DNA of 64,000 nt from Deltaproteobacteria bacterium (GTDB lineage: Bacteria; Myxococcota_A; Polyangia; Polyangiales; Polyangiaceae): positions 62,001 to 126,000 of the forward strand of contig JACRCQ010000009.1 of the NCBI GenBank assembly GCA_016218915.1. The letters run 5' to 3'. This document shows positions 33,692 to 42,508 of the stretch, piece by piece (within the stretch, counting starts at the first letter, position 1; each line of letters starts with the position of its first letter). The translations under genes and the position numbers were made by a program. Under the pieces are notes generated by a model that ran no database searches, was not told where the DNA came from, and saw nothing but the letters and a program-made list of their open reading frames with translations.

Positions 33692-34664
33692 GTTGCGGCT
33701 GCTGGCAGCGATCGGCACGCTCGCCTTGCTGGCAGGCAGCGCGCTCGCAGGACCTCGACCGAAACCAGCCCCCTCGGCTCCGGCGCCATCGGGCTCCGCA
33801 TCCGCTGCAGGCAAGGATCCCAAGGCAGATCCACCCGCACCGGGCAAGCCTGCGCCGCAGGGCAGAGCGCAGGGACGGGGACGCCCGCGCGGCAAGCCGA
33901 AGCCGCCGCCACCGGCGCCGTGCAGCCCGAGGTGGTCCCCTTACATTCCCCACAGCTACCGCGTCGCGGTCGAGAGCTGGCACAAGCCTGTGACGGTGCC
34001 TGCGCGAACCGATGCGCGAGGACGTCCCTATCTGACCCTCGAGATCTTGAACACGGCCGAGCGGATCGACCTGGAGCCCCAGACCGAGACCGGACGTTTC
34101 TCCGCGACTGACCTGGATCGGCTCGCACACGCGCTTCGAGACACACGACGCGGCAACGAGCATCCGATCGATCCGTCGCTCGTGGATCTCGTCTACGACA
34201 TCCAGACCCATTTCGGCGTGAACGCGCTGCGCGTGATCAGCGGCTACCGCACTGCGCTCGGCGGCGGCCATTCGAACCACGGAAGGGGTCGCGCGATGGA
34301 CATGATCGTGCCCGGCGTGACCGAGGACGAAGTCGCGAAGTACGTCCGCTCCCGCGGGTTCGTGGGCGTGGGCGTGTACCCGAGCAGCGGCTTCATCCAT
34401 GTCGACGTGCGACCGGCCAGCTACTACTGGATCGATCGGAGCGGACCGGGCCAGCGCAATTGCGAGCGCAGCACGCTCGGAAGCGAGGCGCGCTCCAACG
34501 ACGCGCTCGCCGCTGCGGCGGGTCGCAAGCCACCCCGACCCTGGGCCGCCCCCACGCAGAACGTGGAGTCGGTGTGGCGGGAACGACGCCCCGTGCGCGA
34601 GCTCGAGGCAGAACCCCACGAGGAGATCGTCGAGGAAGACGATCTCGACTCCGAGCGTGAGTGA
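33678..34664 (+). CDS. DUF882/YcbK-type murein endopeptidase-like protein
   Basis: 328 residues from a TTG at 33678 (a second TTG at 33693 is possible). A Sec signal is followed by a Pro-rich linker and the DUF882 domain (about 100-260). It has the zinc-ligand landmarks of M15-like metallopeptidases: SGYRTALGGGHSNHGRGRAMDM, where the His and Asp bind the metal, and FIHVDVRP. These proteins cut peptidoglycan cross-links in the periplasm. A disordered acidic tail ends in GluGluAspAspLeu. It overlaps the preceding lipoprotein by 14 bases and the following kinase by 8, marking one transcript. Confidence 0.75.
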   Translation: MPRRRLRLLAAIGTLALLAGSALAGPRPKPAPSAPAPSGSASAAGKDPKADPPAPGKPAPQGRAQGRGRPRGKPKPPPPAPCSPRWSPYIPHSYRVAVESWHKPVTVPARTDARGRPYLTLEILNTAERIDLEPQTETGRFSATDLDRLAHALRDTRRGNEHPIDPSLVDLVYDIQTHFGVNALRVISGYRTALGGGHSNHGRGRAMDMIVPGVTEDEVAKYVRSRGFVGVGVYPSSGFIHVDVRPASYYWIDRSGPGQRNCERSTLGSEARSNDALAAAAGRKPPRPWAAPTQNVESVWRERRPVRELEAEPHEEIVEEDDLDSERE

Positions 34665-36621
34665 CATCGACGCGCTCGAGGCGCAGGGGCGCCTGCAGGA
34701 GGCGGCCGAGCAGGCTCGGCTCCAGGGGCTGCACGCCCGGGCATCGACGCTGTTCGAGCGGGCCTGCCTGTTTGCGCCCGCTTCCGTCGCTGCGCTCGAT
34801 GCTGGCGACGCTCGGCGCGCGCTGCTTCTCGCGAGCCTTTGCAGCGACGACAGCGTCGCAGAGCCTTGCATCGACGCGCTCGTCGCTGACCCGGAGCACG
34901 CTCGCACGACCGCCGAGCTTCTGCGAGCCAAAGGTCGCGATCGCCACGCTGCGCTGCTCCTCGAGCGGCTCGGGGATCTGCAGAACGCTGCGGGCGCCTG
35001 GGCGCGCGCTGGCGAGCCGGGCCGCGCAGCCGCTGCCTGGGAAGCGTCGGGCGACGCGCGGGAAGCGGCGCGCGTGCTGGAAGCTGCGCTGCGGTTGGAC
35101 GGCAGCCGGGAGGATCTGATCCTGGCGCTCGGATCGCTGCTGGTGCGCGCAGGACGCCACGAGCCTGCAGCGAGGATCCTGCAGCGGGTGGCACCTGATT
35201 CGCCGCTTCGCCCCAAGGTGCTTCCGCTGCTGGCCTCGTGCTTCGATGCGCTCGGCCTGGCAGGCCCGCGTGCGGAGCTCGATGACGAGGCGCGCAAGGC
35301 AGGTGTCGAGCTTGCCTCGGTCCAGGGGCCGGTCGCAGACGATGCGCCGCACGGCGTGATCTACGGAAGATACGAGGTGGTGCGCACCGCAGCCTCGACT
35401 CCGTCCGCTCGCGTGCTCGAAGCCGTGGATCGCCTGACGCATCAGCGCGTGGCGATCAAGCAGCTGCTCGGCGCCAGCCTCGTCGGCGCTGGGCGCGATG
35501 CCTTTGGACGGCTCGTGCGCGAAGCGCGCATCCTGCAGCAGCTTCGGCACCCGAATGTCCTGCCCTTGGTCGAGCTCGTCGAAGACGCTGGCGCCATCAT
35601 CACGCCCTGGATGCCGGGCGGCTCGCTCGCTGACCGCATCGCCCACGACCCAATCGCTCCTGCACGCGCCATCGAGATCGCCTGCGCCGTGCTCGGTGCG
35701 CTCGCAGAAGCACACCGGCTCGGAATCCTGCATCGCGACATCAAGCCGTCCAACGTCCTCTTCGATGGCGCAGGCGTGACCATGCTCGCTGACTTCGGCG
35801 CAGCCCACATCTCCGATTCCTCCACCACCGCGACCGCTGGAGTCATCGGCACGCTCGCGTACATGTCGCCTGAGCAGCGCGCAGGCCGTCCTGCAACCCC
35901 GGCCAGCGACATCTTCGGTGTCGGAGCGACGCTCCTGGAGATGCTCACCGGACAGCCCCCTGCCATGTCCGGCGACAGGCCGATCGCTCCCTCGAAGAGC
36001 AATCCGGACCTGACGCCCGCGCACGATCAGGCCCTGCTGGCCATGATCGAAGAGGATCCGTCGAGAAGACCCCAGGGCTCGCTTGCAGCGCGCGACGCGC
36101 TGGCGTCGCTCCCATGGCCAAGCAAGCTGCCCGGCGCAGCGTGGCAGCGGGACGTGGCCGAGCTGCCTCGGTCCTCTTCGGCTTCGAGGCTCAAGCCTGT
36201 GCATGGCGCTCGATTCCTCGACGACTGGCTGCAGCGGCGCGTGATCGTCGTGCCCATGGATGAGCCGATGCAGCGCATCGCTCGCGGCTATGTGGCTGCA
36301 TCGTGCGACTGCCTACCCGCAGTCGTGCGGGCAGACACCGAGGCAGGACAGCTTTGGTTCGAGGAGCCCGAGGGGGTGCCGCTGTCGCAAGCGCAAAGAA
36401 GGCTCAGCGCCGACGAGCTGGATTCGCTGCAGCGTGCGATGGATCGACTTCACCAGCAGGCGGTAGCCCACGGCGCGCTCGACGCGGAGCATGTGTTCGT
36501 GGTCGACGATCCGGCACGCGGCTCGATGGTGCTCGTGGCCTTTGAGCCTGCGACCGCGGCGACCGCCACGCCCGAGATGGATCGAGAGGCGATCGCCTCG
36601 CTCCGGTCTCGCTTCGGCTGA
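34657..36621 (+). CDS. Hanks-type Ser/Thr kinase with helical-repeat N-terminus and degenerate P-loop
   Basis: 654 residues from a GTG at 34657 that overlaps the previous stop by 8 bases. Residues 1-220 are an Ala/Leu/Arg-rich TPR-like superhelix. The kinase domain (about 230-500) keeps Lys268 (VAIKQ), a Glu in VREARIL, HRDIKPSN (His359), DFG (Asp379) and MSPEQ, so catalysis is plausible. The glycine-rich loop, however, reads TAASTPSAR and has lost all three glycines. The last 150 residues form a second, unrecognised domain. No transmembrane helix is visible, so it is cytosolic. Its place after two envelope genes suggests signalling about cell-wall state, which is inference. Confidence 0.75.
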   Translation: MSDIDALEAQGRLQEAAEQARLQGLHARASTLFERACLFAPASVAALDAGDARRALLLASLCSDDSVAEPCIDALVADPEHARTTAELLRAKGRDRHAALLLERLGDLQNAAGAWARAGEPGRAAAAWEASGDAREAARVLEAALRLDGSREDLILALGSLLVRAGRHEPAARILQRVAPDSPLRPKVLPLLASCFDALGLAGPRAELDDEARKAGVELASVQGPVADDAPHGVIYGRYEVVRTAASTPSARVLEAVDRLTHQRVAIKQLLGASLVGAGRDAFGRLVREARILQQLRHPNVLPLVELVEDAGAIITPWMPGGSLADRIAHDPIAPARAIEIACAVLGALAEAHRLGILHRDIKPSNVLFDGAGVTMLADFGAAHISDSSTTATAGVIGTLAYMSPEQRAGRPATPASDIFGVGATLLEMLTGQPPAMSGDRPIAPSKSNPDLTPAHDQALLAMIEEDPSRRPQGSLAARDALASLPWPSKLPGAAWQRDVAELPRSSSASRLKPVHGARFLDDWLQRRVIVVPMDEPMQRIARGYVAASCDCLPAVVRADTEAGQLWFEEPEGVPLSQAQRRLSADELDSLQRAMDRLHQQAVAHGALDAEHVFVVDDPARGSMVLVAFEPATAATATPEMDREAIASLRSRFG

Positions 36622-36633
36622 GCCAGGCGTCTG

Positions 36634-37254
36634 TCAGCCAGAGCTGCCGGCATCGGCTGCCGCCGGGGGCGGGGCACTGCCGGCCGGTGCGGCCTTGGGC
36701 CAGCTCGAGGTCGCCGGAGCAGGCGTGGCTCCCGCGTCCGAAGCCTCGTCGTGAATCTCCCAGCGCAGCTCTCGGGTCTGGCCGCCGCGATCGTAGGTGA
36801 CCACGAGCGACGGCGCCGTCACGAGCGATTGCCACACCTTGAAGGCCTGGCCGTAGTGGCCGATCGACGCGCCGTTGACCCGCAGGATCACGTCACCCGA
36901 GCGCAGGTCCACGCCCTGCCAGAACGAAGGCTCGCCCTTGAGACGAAGCACTTCCCAACCGATGAACTTGCCGTCCTCGGTCAGCCTCTCGCGCACCTCG
37001 ATGTGCTGCAGGAACACGGGCATGCCAGGGGACATCACGCGCATCACCTGTGCGCGCCAGACATGCCCCTTGGGCAGCGGTGGCAGCCCGAAGTCCTGCG
37101 CAACCGTCTCGGTCGCAGCGGAGCTCGATGTCTCCGGTGGCGGCTCGGGTGAAGCGCCGCAGCCGATCGCGACAGCCCAGCACGCTGCAGCCGGCACCCA
37201 GGGCCCGAGCATCCTTCGGGTCCAGATCCTCAACGAATGACGCACCGATCGCAC
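36634..37254 (-). CDS. Lipoprotein with a PDZ-like domain
   Basis: About 206 residues from a GTG at 37254; an ATG at 37212 is possible but would remove the Arg-rich head (RHSLRIWTRR) that a signal peptide needs. The lipobox is VAIGC. Residues about 60-165 contain a PDZ-type core (VDLRSGDVILRVNGASIGHY, then TYDRGGQTRELRWEI) similar to GspC or protease PDZ modules. The tail is Ala/Pro/Ser. It lies 58 bases downstream of tmk on the same strand and may share the panC-tmk transcript. A role as an adaptor in the periplasm is inferred. Confidence 0.6.
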   Translation of the reverse strand: MRSVRHSLRIWTRRMLGPWVPAAACWAVAIGCGASPEPPPETSSSAATETVAQDFGLPPLPKGHVWRAQVMRVMSPGMPVFLQHIEVRERLTEDGKFIGWEVLRLKGEPSFWQGVDLRSGDVILRVNGASIGHYGQAFKVWQSLVTAPSLVVTYDRGGQTRELRWEIHDEASDAGATPAPATSSWPKAAPAGSAPPPAAADAGSSG

Positions 37255-37312
37255 GGCCGCACTATGAGCGGGACGACAGCCCAGCGCAAGAATGATCCGG
37301 CCCACCCGTGCG

Positions 37313-37978
37313 TCAGGCCGGTTCGCCACGCGTCTTGCGAACCGCCTCCACGATCGCCTGGTGGATCTGCTCCACCGGACCGTTGCCATCGATGTGCACG
37401 ACCGTGTCGCCCGGGACGAACTTCTCCGCCTGCAGGTAGGCTCGCGCCAACGCCCTCTGCAGCTCGGTCTCCTCGTACAGCTCGGTCGAGCTGCCCCTCT
37501 TGCGACGACGCTTGGCAGCGACCTCGGCATCCACGTCGAGCACGATCGTGAGATCAGGGCGCCGCGCGTGCTTGTTGAGCTCGCGTACCCACGCCGTCAC
37601 CTTCAAGGCTTCGACCTCGGAGCCGGTCGCAGTCGCGGACTGGTACGCAAGGCTCGACAGGTCGTATCGATCGCTGATCACCGTCACCCCGTCGAGCAGG
37701 TTGGGAAGGATCTCGCTCTCGAGATGATCCAGCCGATCTGCCGCAAAGAGCAGCGCCATGGTGGTCCAGGCCGGAGCGCGTGGCCCCGTGATCCCGCACA
37801 CCACCAGGCGGTTGGTGAGCACCTGTCGGATGAGCGAGCCCACCGGCCCGTCGGTCGGCTCGTGCGTCGTGTGCGCTGGCAGCCCGCGCGTCCGAAACCA
37901 GCTCGCAATCAGATCCGCCTGCGTGGTCGTACCGGCTCCGTCGATCCCCTCGATTACGATGAAGCTGCCTTCGATCAT
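37313..37978 (-). CDS. tmk: Thymidylate kinase
   Basis: 221 residues. It phosphorylates dTMP to dTDP with ATP. The P-loop is [10 protein letters not shown] (residues 10-19). It has the DR(Y/H) motif [12 protein letters not shown] and a LID-region Arg-rich segment (AKRRRKRG). The ATG at 37978 overlaps the panC stop by 4 bases, which decides the start. The P-loop ends in Thr-Thr-Thr-Gln, where many Tmks have Lys-Ser/Thr, as in the archaeal and some bacterial variants; activity should not depend on this alone. Confidence 0.9.
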   Translation of the reverse strand: MIEGSFIVIEGIDGAGTTTQADLIASWFRTRGLPAHTTHEPTDGPVGSLIRQVLTNRLVVCGITGPRAPAWTTMALLFAADRLDHLESEILPNLLDGVTVISDRYDLSSLAYQSATATGSEVEALKVTAWVRELNKHARRPDLTIVLDVDAEVAAKRRRKRGSSTELYEETELQRALARAYLQAEKFVPGDTVVHIDGNGPVEQIHQAIVEAVRKTRGEPA

Positions 37979-38871
37979 CCTGCTTCCTCCCCACACGGTG
38001 CGGCGTCTTCTCCGAGCACGACGTTGTCGATGAGACGCGCCGGGCCGATTCGAATGGCCAGGGCGACGAGAGCACGCTCTCCCACGTGCTCACCGCTTTC
38101 ATATAAGCGCAGCGAGTCCGGGTCGGCTACCTCCACGTAGTCGATGCTGTCCGCAATCCGCTGGATCCGCTCGAGAGCGCATTGGCGCAGCGCGCCAGCC
38201 CCCCGCTCACCAGCTTCGAACAGGCGCACCGACGCGGAGAGCGCACGCGGAATGTGCGCCGCTCGAGCGCGAGCGTCCTCGGACAGGTAGCGGTTTCGGC
38301 TGCTCATCGCCAATCCGTCTGGCTCGCGTACCGTGGGGAAGCCCACCACCTCGACCGGAAAAAGCAGGTCTCGCGCCATGCGCTCGATGACCTTGAGCTG
38401 CTGGTAGTCCTTGCGTCCGAATACCGCAACGCATGCGCCCGAGAGCGCGAAGTACTTGGCAACGATCGTCGCAACGCCTTCGAAGTGACCGGGACGCGTC
38501 ACTCCGCACAACGGAACCGAAATGGAGTCGACGCGCACCCGGGTGAGCTCGCCATCCGGGTACATCGTCTTGACGTCGGGCGCGAACACGCAGTCGGCCC
38601 CGACCGATCCGCAAAGCGCGACGTCCCGTTCCAGGGTGCGAGGGTAGCGGGAGTAGTCCTCGTTCGGTCCGAACTGCGTCGGGTTGACGAAGACGGTGAC
38701 GGCGACGAACGAGGCGCGGGAGCGCGCTTCGGTGACGAGCGCAAGGTGCCCTTCGTGCAGGGCGCCCATGGTGGGGACCAACCCGACGCGCTTTCCGTCC
38801 CTTCGGGCCTGATCGAGCGCGGCGCGGAAAGCCTCAGGCTGGTCGAGTATCAAGGGAGACCGCGAGACCAT
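37975..38871 (-). CDS. panC: Pantothenate synthetase
   Basis: 298 residues. It joins pantoate and beta-alanine with ATP. The start at 38871 is the Met before the conserved N-terminus; the longer frame has no family match. The HxGH-type motif is [10 protein letters not shown] (His39, His42). The next landmarks are [18 protein letters not shown] and [10 protein letters not shown], and the KMSKS-like loop region is MSSRNRYL. It is coupled to tmk by a 4-base overlap. The partner gene panB lies 2.6 kb away on the same strand but not in the same transcript. Confidence 0.94.
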   Translation of the reverse strand: MVSRSPLILDQPEAFRAALDQARRDGKRVGLVPTMGALHEGHLALVTEARSRASFVAVTVFVNPTQFGPNEDYSRYPRTLERDVALCGSVGADCVFAPDVKTMYPDGELTRVRVDSISVPLCGVTRPGHFEGVATIVAKYFALSGACVAVFGRKDYQQLKVIERMARDLLFPVEVVGFPTVREPDGLAMSSRNRYLSEDARARAAHIPRALSASVRLFEAGERGAGALRQCALERIQRIADSIDYVEVADPDSLRLYESGEHVGERALVALAIRIGPARLIDNVVLGEDAAPCGEEAG

Positions 38872-39054
38872 GGTGCAATCAAAGCCCTGGCGCGTCGAAA
38901 CGCAAGCGAGGATGCGTTGCGCGGGCAAAAACCGCGCATCTGCAAGCACTTGGCACGGAATCCCGGAAACAACGCACGGTTCCATCGCGATCTAGTGAAA
39001 TCTGTGCACCCGGTGTAGAACAGGCGCTGCGCTTCTGCCGTCAAACCGGCGTTG

Positions 39055-39116
39055 CCGTGCCGGGCATGGACCGGCCGGCACGGTGTTCCGAGCCGTAAGG
39101 GAAACCCCGCTACGGC
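39055..39116 (+). promoter_or_regulatory. Structured leader with two stem-loops before the 39141 lipoprotein
   Basis: CCGTGCCGG (39055-39063) pairs with CCGGCACGG (39075-39083), a perfect 9-bp stem with an 11-base loop. GCCGTA (39092-39097) pairs with TACGGC (39111-39116). Both lie in the 269-base divergent gap, upstream of an AAAGGAG ribosome site (39128-39134). I compared the core with c-di-GMP, TPP and cobalamin riboswitches and found no match. Confidence 0.4.
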
Positions 39117-39140
39117 GTTCTTGCTCCAAAGGAGATGCGT

Positions 39141-39860
39141 ATGCGCTCACTGATCCTCGTGTCCGGTGCCCTGTTCGTTCTGGTTGCAGCTGCCTGCGCT
39201 GGAGAGCAGAAGAACGCCAACGACCCGAATGCGATGGGCTATCAGCAGCCCGGCGGTTACCAGCAGCCCGGTGGCTATCAGCAGCCCGGTGGCTACCAGC
39301 AGCCCGGTGGCTATCAGCAGCCCGGTGGCTATCAGCAGCCCCCAGCCGGTGGCTATCCCCCGGGCGGTGGCTATCCACCAGCGACAGCCGCTCCGCCCGC
39401 CACCGCTGCTCCGCCGGCTACCACTGGCGCACCCCCGGCTGCAACAGGCGGCGCTGCCCAGCCCATGGATCCGGCCGTTGCTGGAGCGCTCACCCCGGTG
39501 CTGACCGGCGTCGCTGGCTCCGAAGTGCAAGGCATGCAGCCTGACGGCAAGTCGTTCGCCGGCAACTTCCAGCAGGGCCAGACCCTTGAGCAGCCCTTCA
39601 CCCTCAACGCTGGCAAGTGCTATTCCGTCGTCGGCGTCGGCGCTGGAATCCAGCAGCTCGACATCATGATCGTGGCCCAGCCGATGCCGCAGATGCCCCC
39701 GCAAGTGCTCGCGCAGAGCAACACGCAGGGCCCGAACGCCACGCTCGGTGGCAAGGGCGCGTGCTTCAAGAACCCGCTGCCCTTCGGCGGACCTGCCAAG
39801 GTCATCGTCAAGGCAACTGCGGGCTCCGGCATGGCTCTGGCCCAGATCTACGTGAAGTAG
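39141..39860 (+). CDS. Lipoprotein with GYQQPG tandem repeats
   Basis: 239 residues. AAAGGAG at 39128-39134 lies 6 bases before the ATG at 39141 and touches the ATG at 39135, so 39141 is preferred. The lipobox is VAAAC. After about 12 residues come about six GYQQPG repeats, then Pro/Ala/Thr linkers and a C-terminal domain of about 110 residues with GKCYSVVGVGAG, LDIMIVAQ and GACFKNP. The C-terminal domain has the same landmark order as that of the lipoprotein at 6954. GYQQPG-type repeats are flexible and sticky, as in linker or surface proteins. Function is unknown. Confidence 0.7.
   Translation: MRSLILVSGALFVLVAAACAGEQKNANDPNAMGYQQPGGYQQPGGYQQPGGYQQPGGYQQPGGYQQPPAGGYPPGGGYPPATAAPPATAAPPATTGAPPAATGGAAQPMDPAVAGALTPVLTGVAGSEVQGMQPDGKSFAGNFQQGQTLEQPFTLNAGKCYSVVGVGAGIQQLDIMIVAQPMPQMPPQVLAQSNTQGPNATLGGKGACFKNPLPFGGPAKVIVKATAGSGMALAQIYVK
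39240..39347 (+). repeat. 18-bp coding repeats (GYQQPG units)
   Basis: Six contiguous units of 18 bp, differing by the TAT/TAC and GGC/GGT synonymous changes and a final variant unit, encode the GYQQPG repeats. The near identity at DNA level means recent expansion or homogenisation, with copy number likely to vary among strains. Confidence 0.8.
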
Positions 39861-39890
39861 CTCGACAGCCGGCCCATCGATTCTCTCCGC

Positions 39891-39907
39891 GCAGGCCTCA
39901 CGCCTGC
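39891..39907 (+). terminator. Small hairpin after the 39141 lipoprotein
   Basis: GCAGGC (39891-39896) and GCCTGC (39902-39907) form a 6-bp stem around CTCAC, 31 bases past the stop. No T-run follows. Weak candidate. Confidence 0.25.
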
Positions 39908-40031
39908 TCAGCAAGCGTGCATCCCGTGCTCCCTGTGAGGCTGGAGCAGCGTCCTGGCCTCGTGCTAGCGTTCGCAGGGACGATTCTGCGGCCAGCTCCG
40001 TAGGATGGGGTGTAGCCACAAGAGGACCATC

Positions 40032-40565
40032 ATGATGAAACGGCCAGGTCGAGCCCGCTTCTTTCGTTGGAGTCCCCTCGCATGCCTCCTGGTGTCGGCC
40101 CTGACTGCGACCTCGGCAGTCTCGTGCGTGCACAAGCCGACCGTCGAGCTGGATCACGCGCAGGTCTCCAACGTCGGCCTGTATGGCGTCGGAATCGACG
40201 TCATCGTCCGGGTCAACAACACCAACTCGTTCGACGTGATGGCCCGGGAGATCAACGCGAACGTCTCGATCAACAACAAGTACGCCCTCGCGCCGATCAG
40301 GATGAGCCCGAACCGGTGGCTGAACTCGGACCAGACCACGCTCGTGGCCGTGCCGGTGATCATCCCCTGGACCGTGCTTCCCGCCCTTCTCGCCGAGACG
40401 ATCGGCCAGCCCACGCTCAGCTACCGGGTGCGAGGCACAGCAGATGTGACCGCTACCAAGCTGCTGCAGGTCCAGCGCAACGACTATCCGATCGACGAGG
40501 AGGGCACGATCCCTCGCTCTGTCATCGTCTCTGCCGCGCGCGTGCGCATTCCCACCGCCTACTGA
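40032..40565 (+). CDS. LEA-type (WHy domain) lipoprotein
   Basis: 177 residues starting at two adjacent ATGs (40032, 40035). The signal peptide has a lipobox-like TSAVSC. The mature part shows the LEA-14/WHy pattern: VELDHAQVSNVGLYGVGID, then VRVNNTNSFDVMAREIN. Alternating strands end in a hydrophobic segment (VIIPWTVLPALLAETI). Bacterial WHy-domain lipoproteins are linked to desiccation or stress tolerance. The role here is inferred from the fold. Confidence 0.75.
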   Translation: MMKRPGRARFFRWSPLACLLVSALTATSAVSCVHKPTVELDHAQVSNVGLYGVGIDVIVRVNNTNSFDVMAREINANVSINNKYALAPIRMSPNRWLNSDQTTLVAVPVIIPWTVLPALLAETIGQPTLSYRVRGTADVTATKLLQVQRNDYPIDEEGTIPRSVIVSAARVRIPTAY

Positions 40566-40582
40566 ACGCAGCCCAGGACAGC

Positions 40583-41491
40583 TCAGTCTTCTGCAGGACC
40601 GTACGGCGGAGGGATGCTGCTGACCACGGGCCGGGTCCCGGTGGGTTCGCCGACGACGCGGGGACCTGTGGCACCGAAGCTGTGCTCGGCTGTCGGAAAC
40701 GCTCCGGAGCGAACCTCGTCCACGAACGAGCGCGTCGCGGTCACGACCGCGTCGCCCAGCTCTGCGTAGCGCTTGACGAACTTCGGGTGCAGATCGCGAA
40801 CCATTCCCAGGAGGTCGTAGCAGACGAGCACCTGTCCGTCGCAATGCGGGCCAGCGCCGATTCCGATCGTGGGAATCCCGATGGCCTCCGTGATGCGCGC
40901 TGCAACATCAGCGGGCACGCCTTCGACGACGATGCTGTAGGCGCCGGCCTGCTCGAGAGCTCGCGCATCGGCGACCAGGCGCGCTGCAGCGTCCTCTTCC
41001 TTGCCCTGCACGCGAAATCCCCCCATGGCATGCACGGATTGTGGCGTGAGACCGATGTGACCCATCACCGGAATTCCGGCCTGCACGATGGCGTGGACGT
41101 GGGGAGCGAACGGCTCGCCGCCTTCGAGCTTGACCGATTCCGCGCCGCCTTCCTTGAGCATCTTGCCCGCGCTCGCCAAGGCTTGCTGCGGTGAAAGCTG
41201 GAAGCTCATGAACGGCATGTCGCCCACCAGGTGGGCGCAACGCGCGGCGCGAGCCACGGCCCGGCCGTGGTAGCAGATCTCGTCGAGCGTGACCGGAAGC
41301 GTGTTGGCCAGTCCTTGAACGACCATCCCGAGGGAATCGCCGACAAGCAGGATATCCACCCCGGCTTCGTCGAGCAGCCGCGACAGGGTCGCATCGTACG
41401 CCGTGACAGCTGTGATTCGCGGCCCGCCCTTCTTGCGGGCCCGCAGCATCGGGACCGTGACCTTCTTGTGCTCTTTCGTCGCCACGTTCAT
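40583..41491 (-). CDS. panB: Ketopantoate hydroxymethyltransferase
   Basis: 302 residues. It makes ketopantoate from 2-ketoisovalerate and methylene-THF, the first committed step to pantothenate and CoA. The ATG at 41491 is preceded by GGAGCA and begins with the conserved N-terminus. Motifs: [27 protein letters not shown] (metal ligand Asp), [22 protein letters not shown], and [10 protein letters not shown] with the catalytic Glu. Panthothenate genes are split here: panC is at 37975. Confidence 0.94.
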   Translation of the reverse strand: MNVATKEHKKVTVPMLRARKKGGPRITAVTAYDATLSRLLDEAGVDILLVGDSLGMVVQGLANTLPVTLDEICYHGRAVARAARCAHLVGDMPFMSFQLSPQQALASAGKMLKEGGAESVKLEGGEPFAPHVHAIVQAGIPVMGHIGLTPQSVHAMGGFRVQGKEEDAAARLVADARALEQAGAYSIVVEGVPADVAARITEAIGIPTIGIGAGPHCDGQVLVCYDLLGMVRDLHPKFVKRYAELGDAVVTATRSFVDEVRSGAFPTAEHSFGATGPRVVGEPTGTRPVVSSIPPPYGPAED

Positions 41492-41638
41492 TGCTCCATG
41501 CGGCTGGGTCCCCGCTCTGCCAGGTCCACGTCCCATATGCCGCTTGCCCGGAAAAATCCACAGCACTCGTGGAACGCCCGGATCTGCTATGGTACCGGCA
41601 GCGGCGATACGTAATCCCTTCGCCTTCGGGGTACTCTT

Positions 41639-42415
41639 ATGCGCGTCGAATACAAGCTCGGTCTGGTCAGCCTCGTGGTGATCGGTCTCGCAGCTTCCTG
41701 CGGAGGCCGCAGCGGTGTCGAGTTGGGAGACATTGACGATCTGCTCGACGCGTCGGTCGGCGGCAGCGGACCGAGCGGATACGGCGGCGGAGTCGTGGAC
41801 GGAAGCTTCAAGAAGGATGTCGGCACGGATCAGACCACTCCGCCGCCTGACGTCGTCCCCCCCAAGGACGTGATCCCGGGCAGCGATTCCAAGGACTTCT
41901 TCGACACCCTGCCCCCCTGGATCCCGGACACCGGCCCGATCGGTGCCTGCGTCGGATGCCTTCAGACCAAGTGCGGAGACCAGATCAACGCCTGCTACAA
42001 CGACACCACCTGCTGGCAGGGAATTCAGTGCTCGATTCCGAAGTGCTTCCTCGGCGGAGGCGGAGGCGCAGGCGGCAGCGGCGGAGGCGGCCAGATCAAC
42101 GTTCAGTGCTTCATGGACTGCTTCGACAACAAGATGACGTCGATCATGGAAGCGCTCAACATGTTCCAGTGCATCACGGGTACCTGTGGTGACGCGTGCG
42201 GGCTCGGTGGGCTGGCAGGCAACGGCGGCGCCGCAGGAGGCGGGCTGACCAGCTTCCATCTCGATCCCAACGAGGCCTATGCCCCGCCCCACGCACGCTA
42301 CATCGGCGTCGTGCGCATTCCCGAGCCTGAGGAAGTGTCCTTCGCCTACCCGTGGCTCGCGGACGTCCTCGAAGGTCGAACCCCGGATCCGCTTCCTCCG
42401 TCCGCAAAGCGCTAG
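41639..42415 (+). CDS. Cysteine-rich lipoprotein with Gly-rich linker
   Basis: 258 residues with a lipobox GLAASC. Asp/Pro-rich linkers lead to a cysteine module ([20 protein letters not shown], then [12 protein letters not shown]). A Gly-rich insert is followed by a second module ([10 protein letters not shown] to [12 protein letters not shown]). The C-xx-C-x4-C spacing resembles that of the proteins at 19311 and 50224, though it is less repeated, so I treat it as a distant relative. The C-terminal 60 residues are unremarkable. It is divergent from panB. Confidence 0.6.
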   Translation: MRVEYKLGLVSLVVIGLAASCGGRSGVELGDIDDLLDASVGGSGPSGYGGGVVDGSFKKDVGTDQTTPPPDVVPPKDVIPGSDSKDFFDTLPPWIPDTGPIGACVGCLQTKCGDQINACYNDTTCWQGIQCSIPKCFLGGGGGAGGSGGGGQINVQCFMDCFDNKMTSIMEALNMFQCITGTCGDACGLGGLAGNGGAAGGGLTSFHLDPNEAYAPPHARYIGVVRIPEPEEVSFAYPWLADVLEGRTPDPLPPSAKR

Positions 42416-42425
42416 ATCACCGAGA

Positions 42426-42446
42426 GAGCCGCGAGCGTCGGCGAGC
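42426..42446 (+). repeat. 21-bp dispersed motif, copy 2 (convergent gene end)
   Basis: Reads GAGCCGCGAGCG, then TCG, then GCGAGC on the plus strand, 11 bases past a stop codon. It differs from the other copies at only one to two positions each. Confidence 0.6.
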
Positions 42447-42493
42447 GGGCTGCGCACATGGATAGGCTGCCCGCTCCCCTACGGTCGCGGCTC
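42426..42493. terminator. Nested inverted repeats in a convergent gap
   Basis: Outer arms GAGCCGCGA (42426-42434) and TCGCGGCTC (42485-42493), inner arms GAGCGGGC (42443-42450) and GCCCGCTC (42469-42476), are each perfect. Together they form a 68-base structure in the gap between two facing genes. This fits a bidirectional terminator or a mobile hairpin unit; no T-run is visible. Confidence 0.5.
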
Positions 42494-42508
42494 CAAAGGG
42501 ATCGCGGC

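Noticed and set aside
39055..39116. Known riboswitch (c-di-GMP-I, TPP, cobalamin)
   Set aside because: Characteristic conserved cores are missing; only generic stems are visible.
39147..40844. Minus-strand frame across the repeat lipoprotein and the LEA gene
   Set aside because: Antisense to two supported genes, with composition explained by the repeats; no ribosome site or start context.
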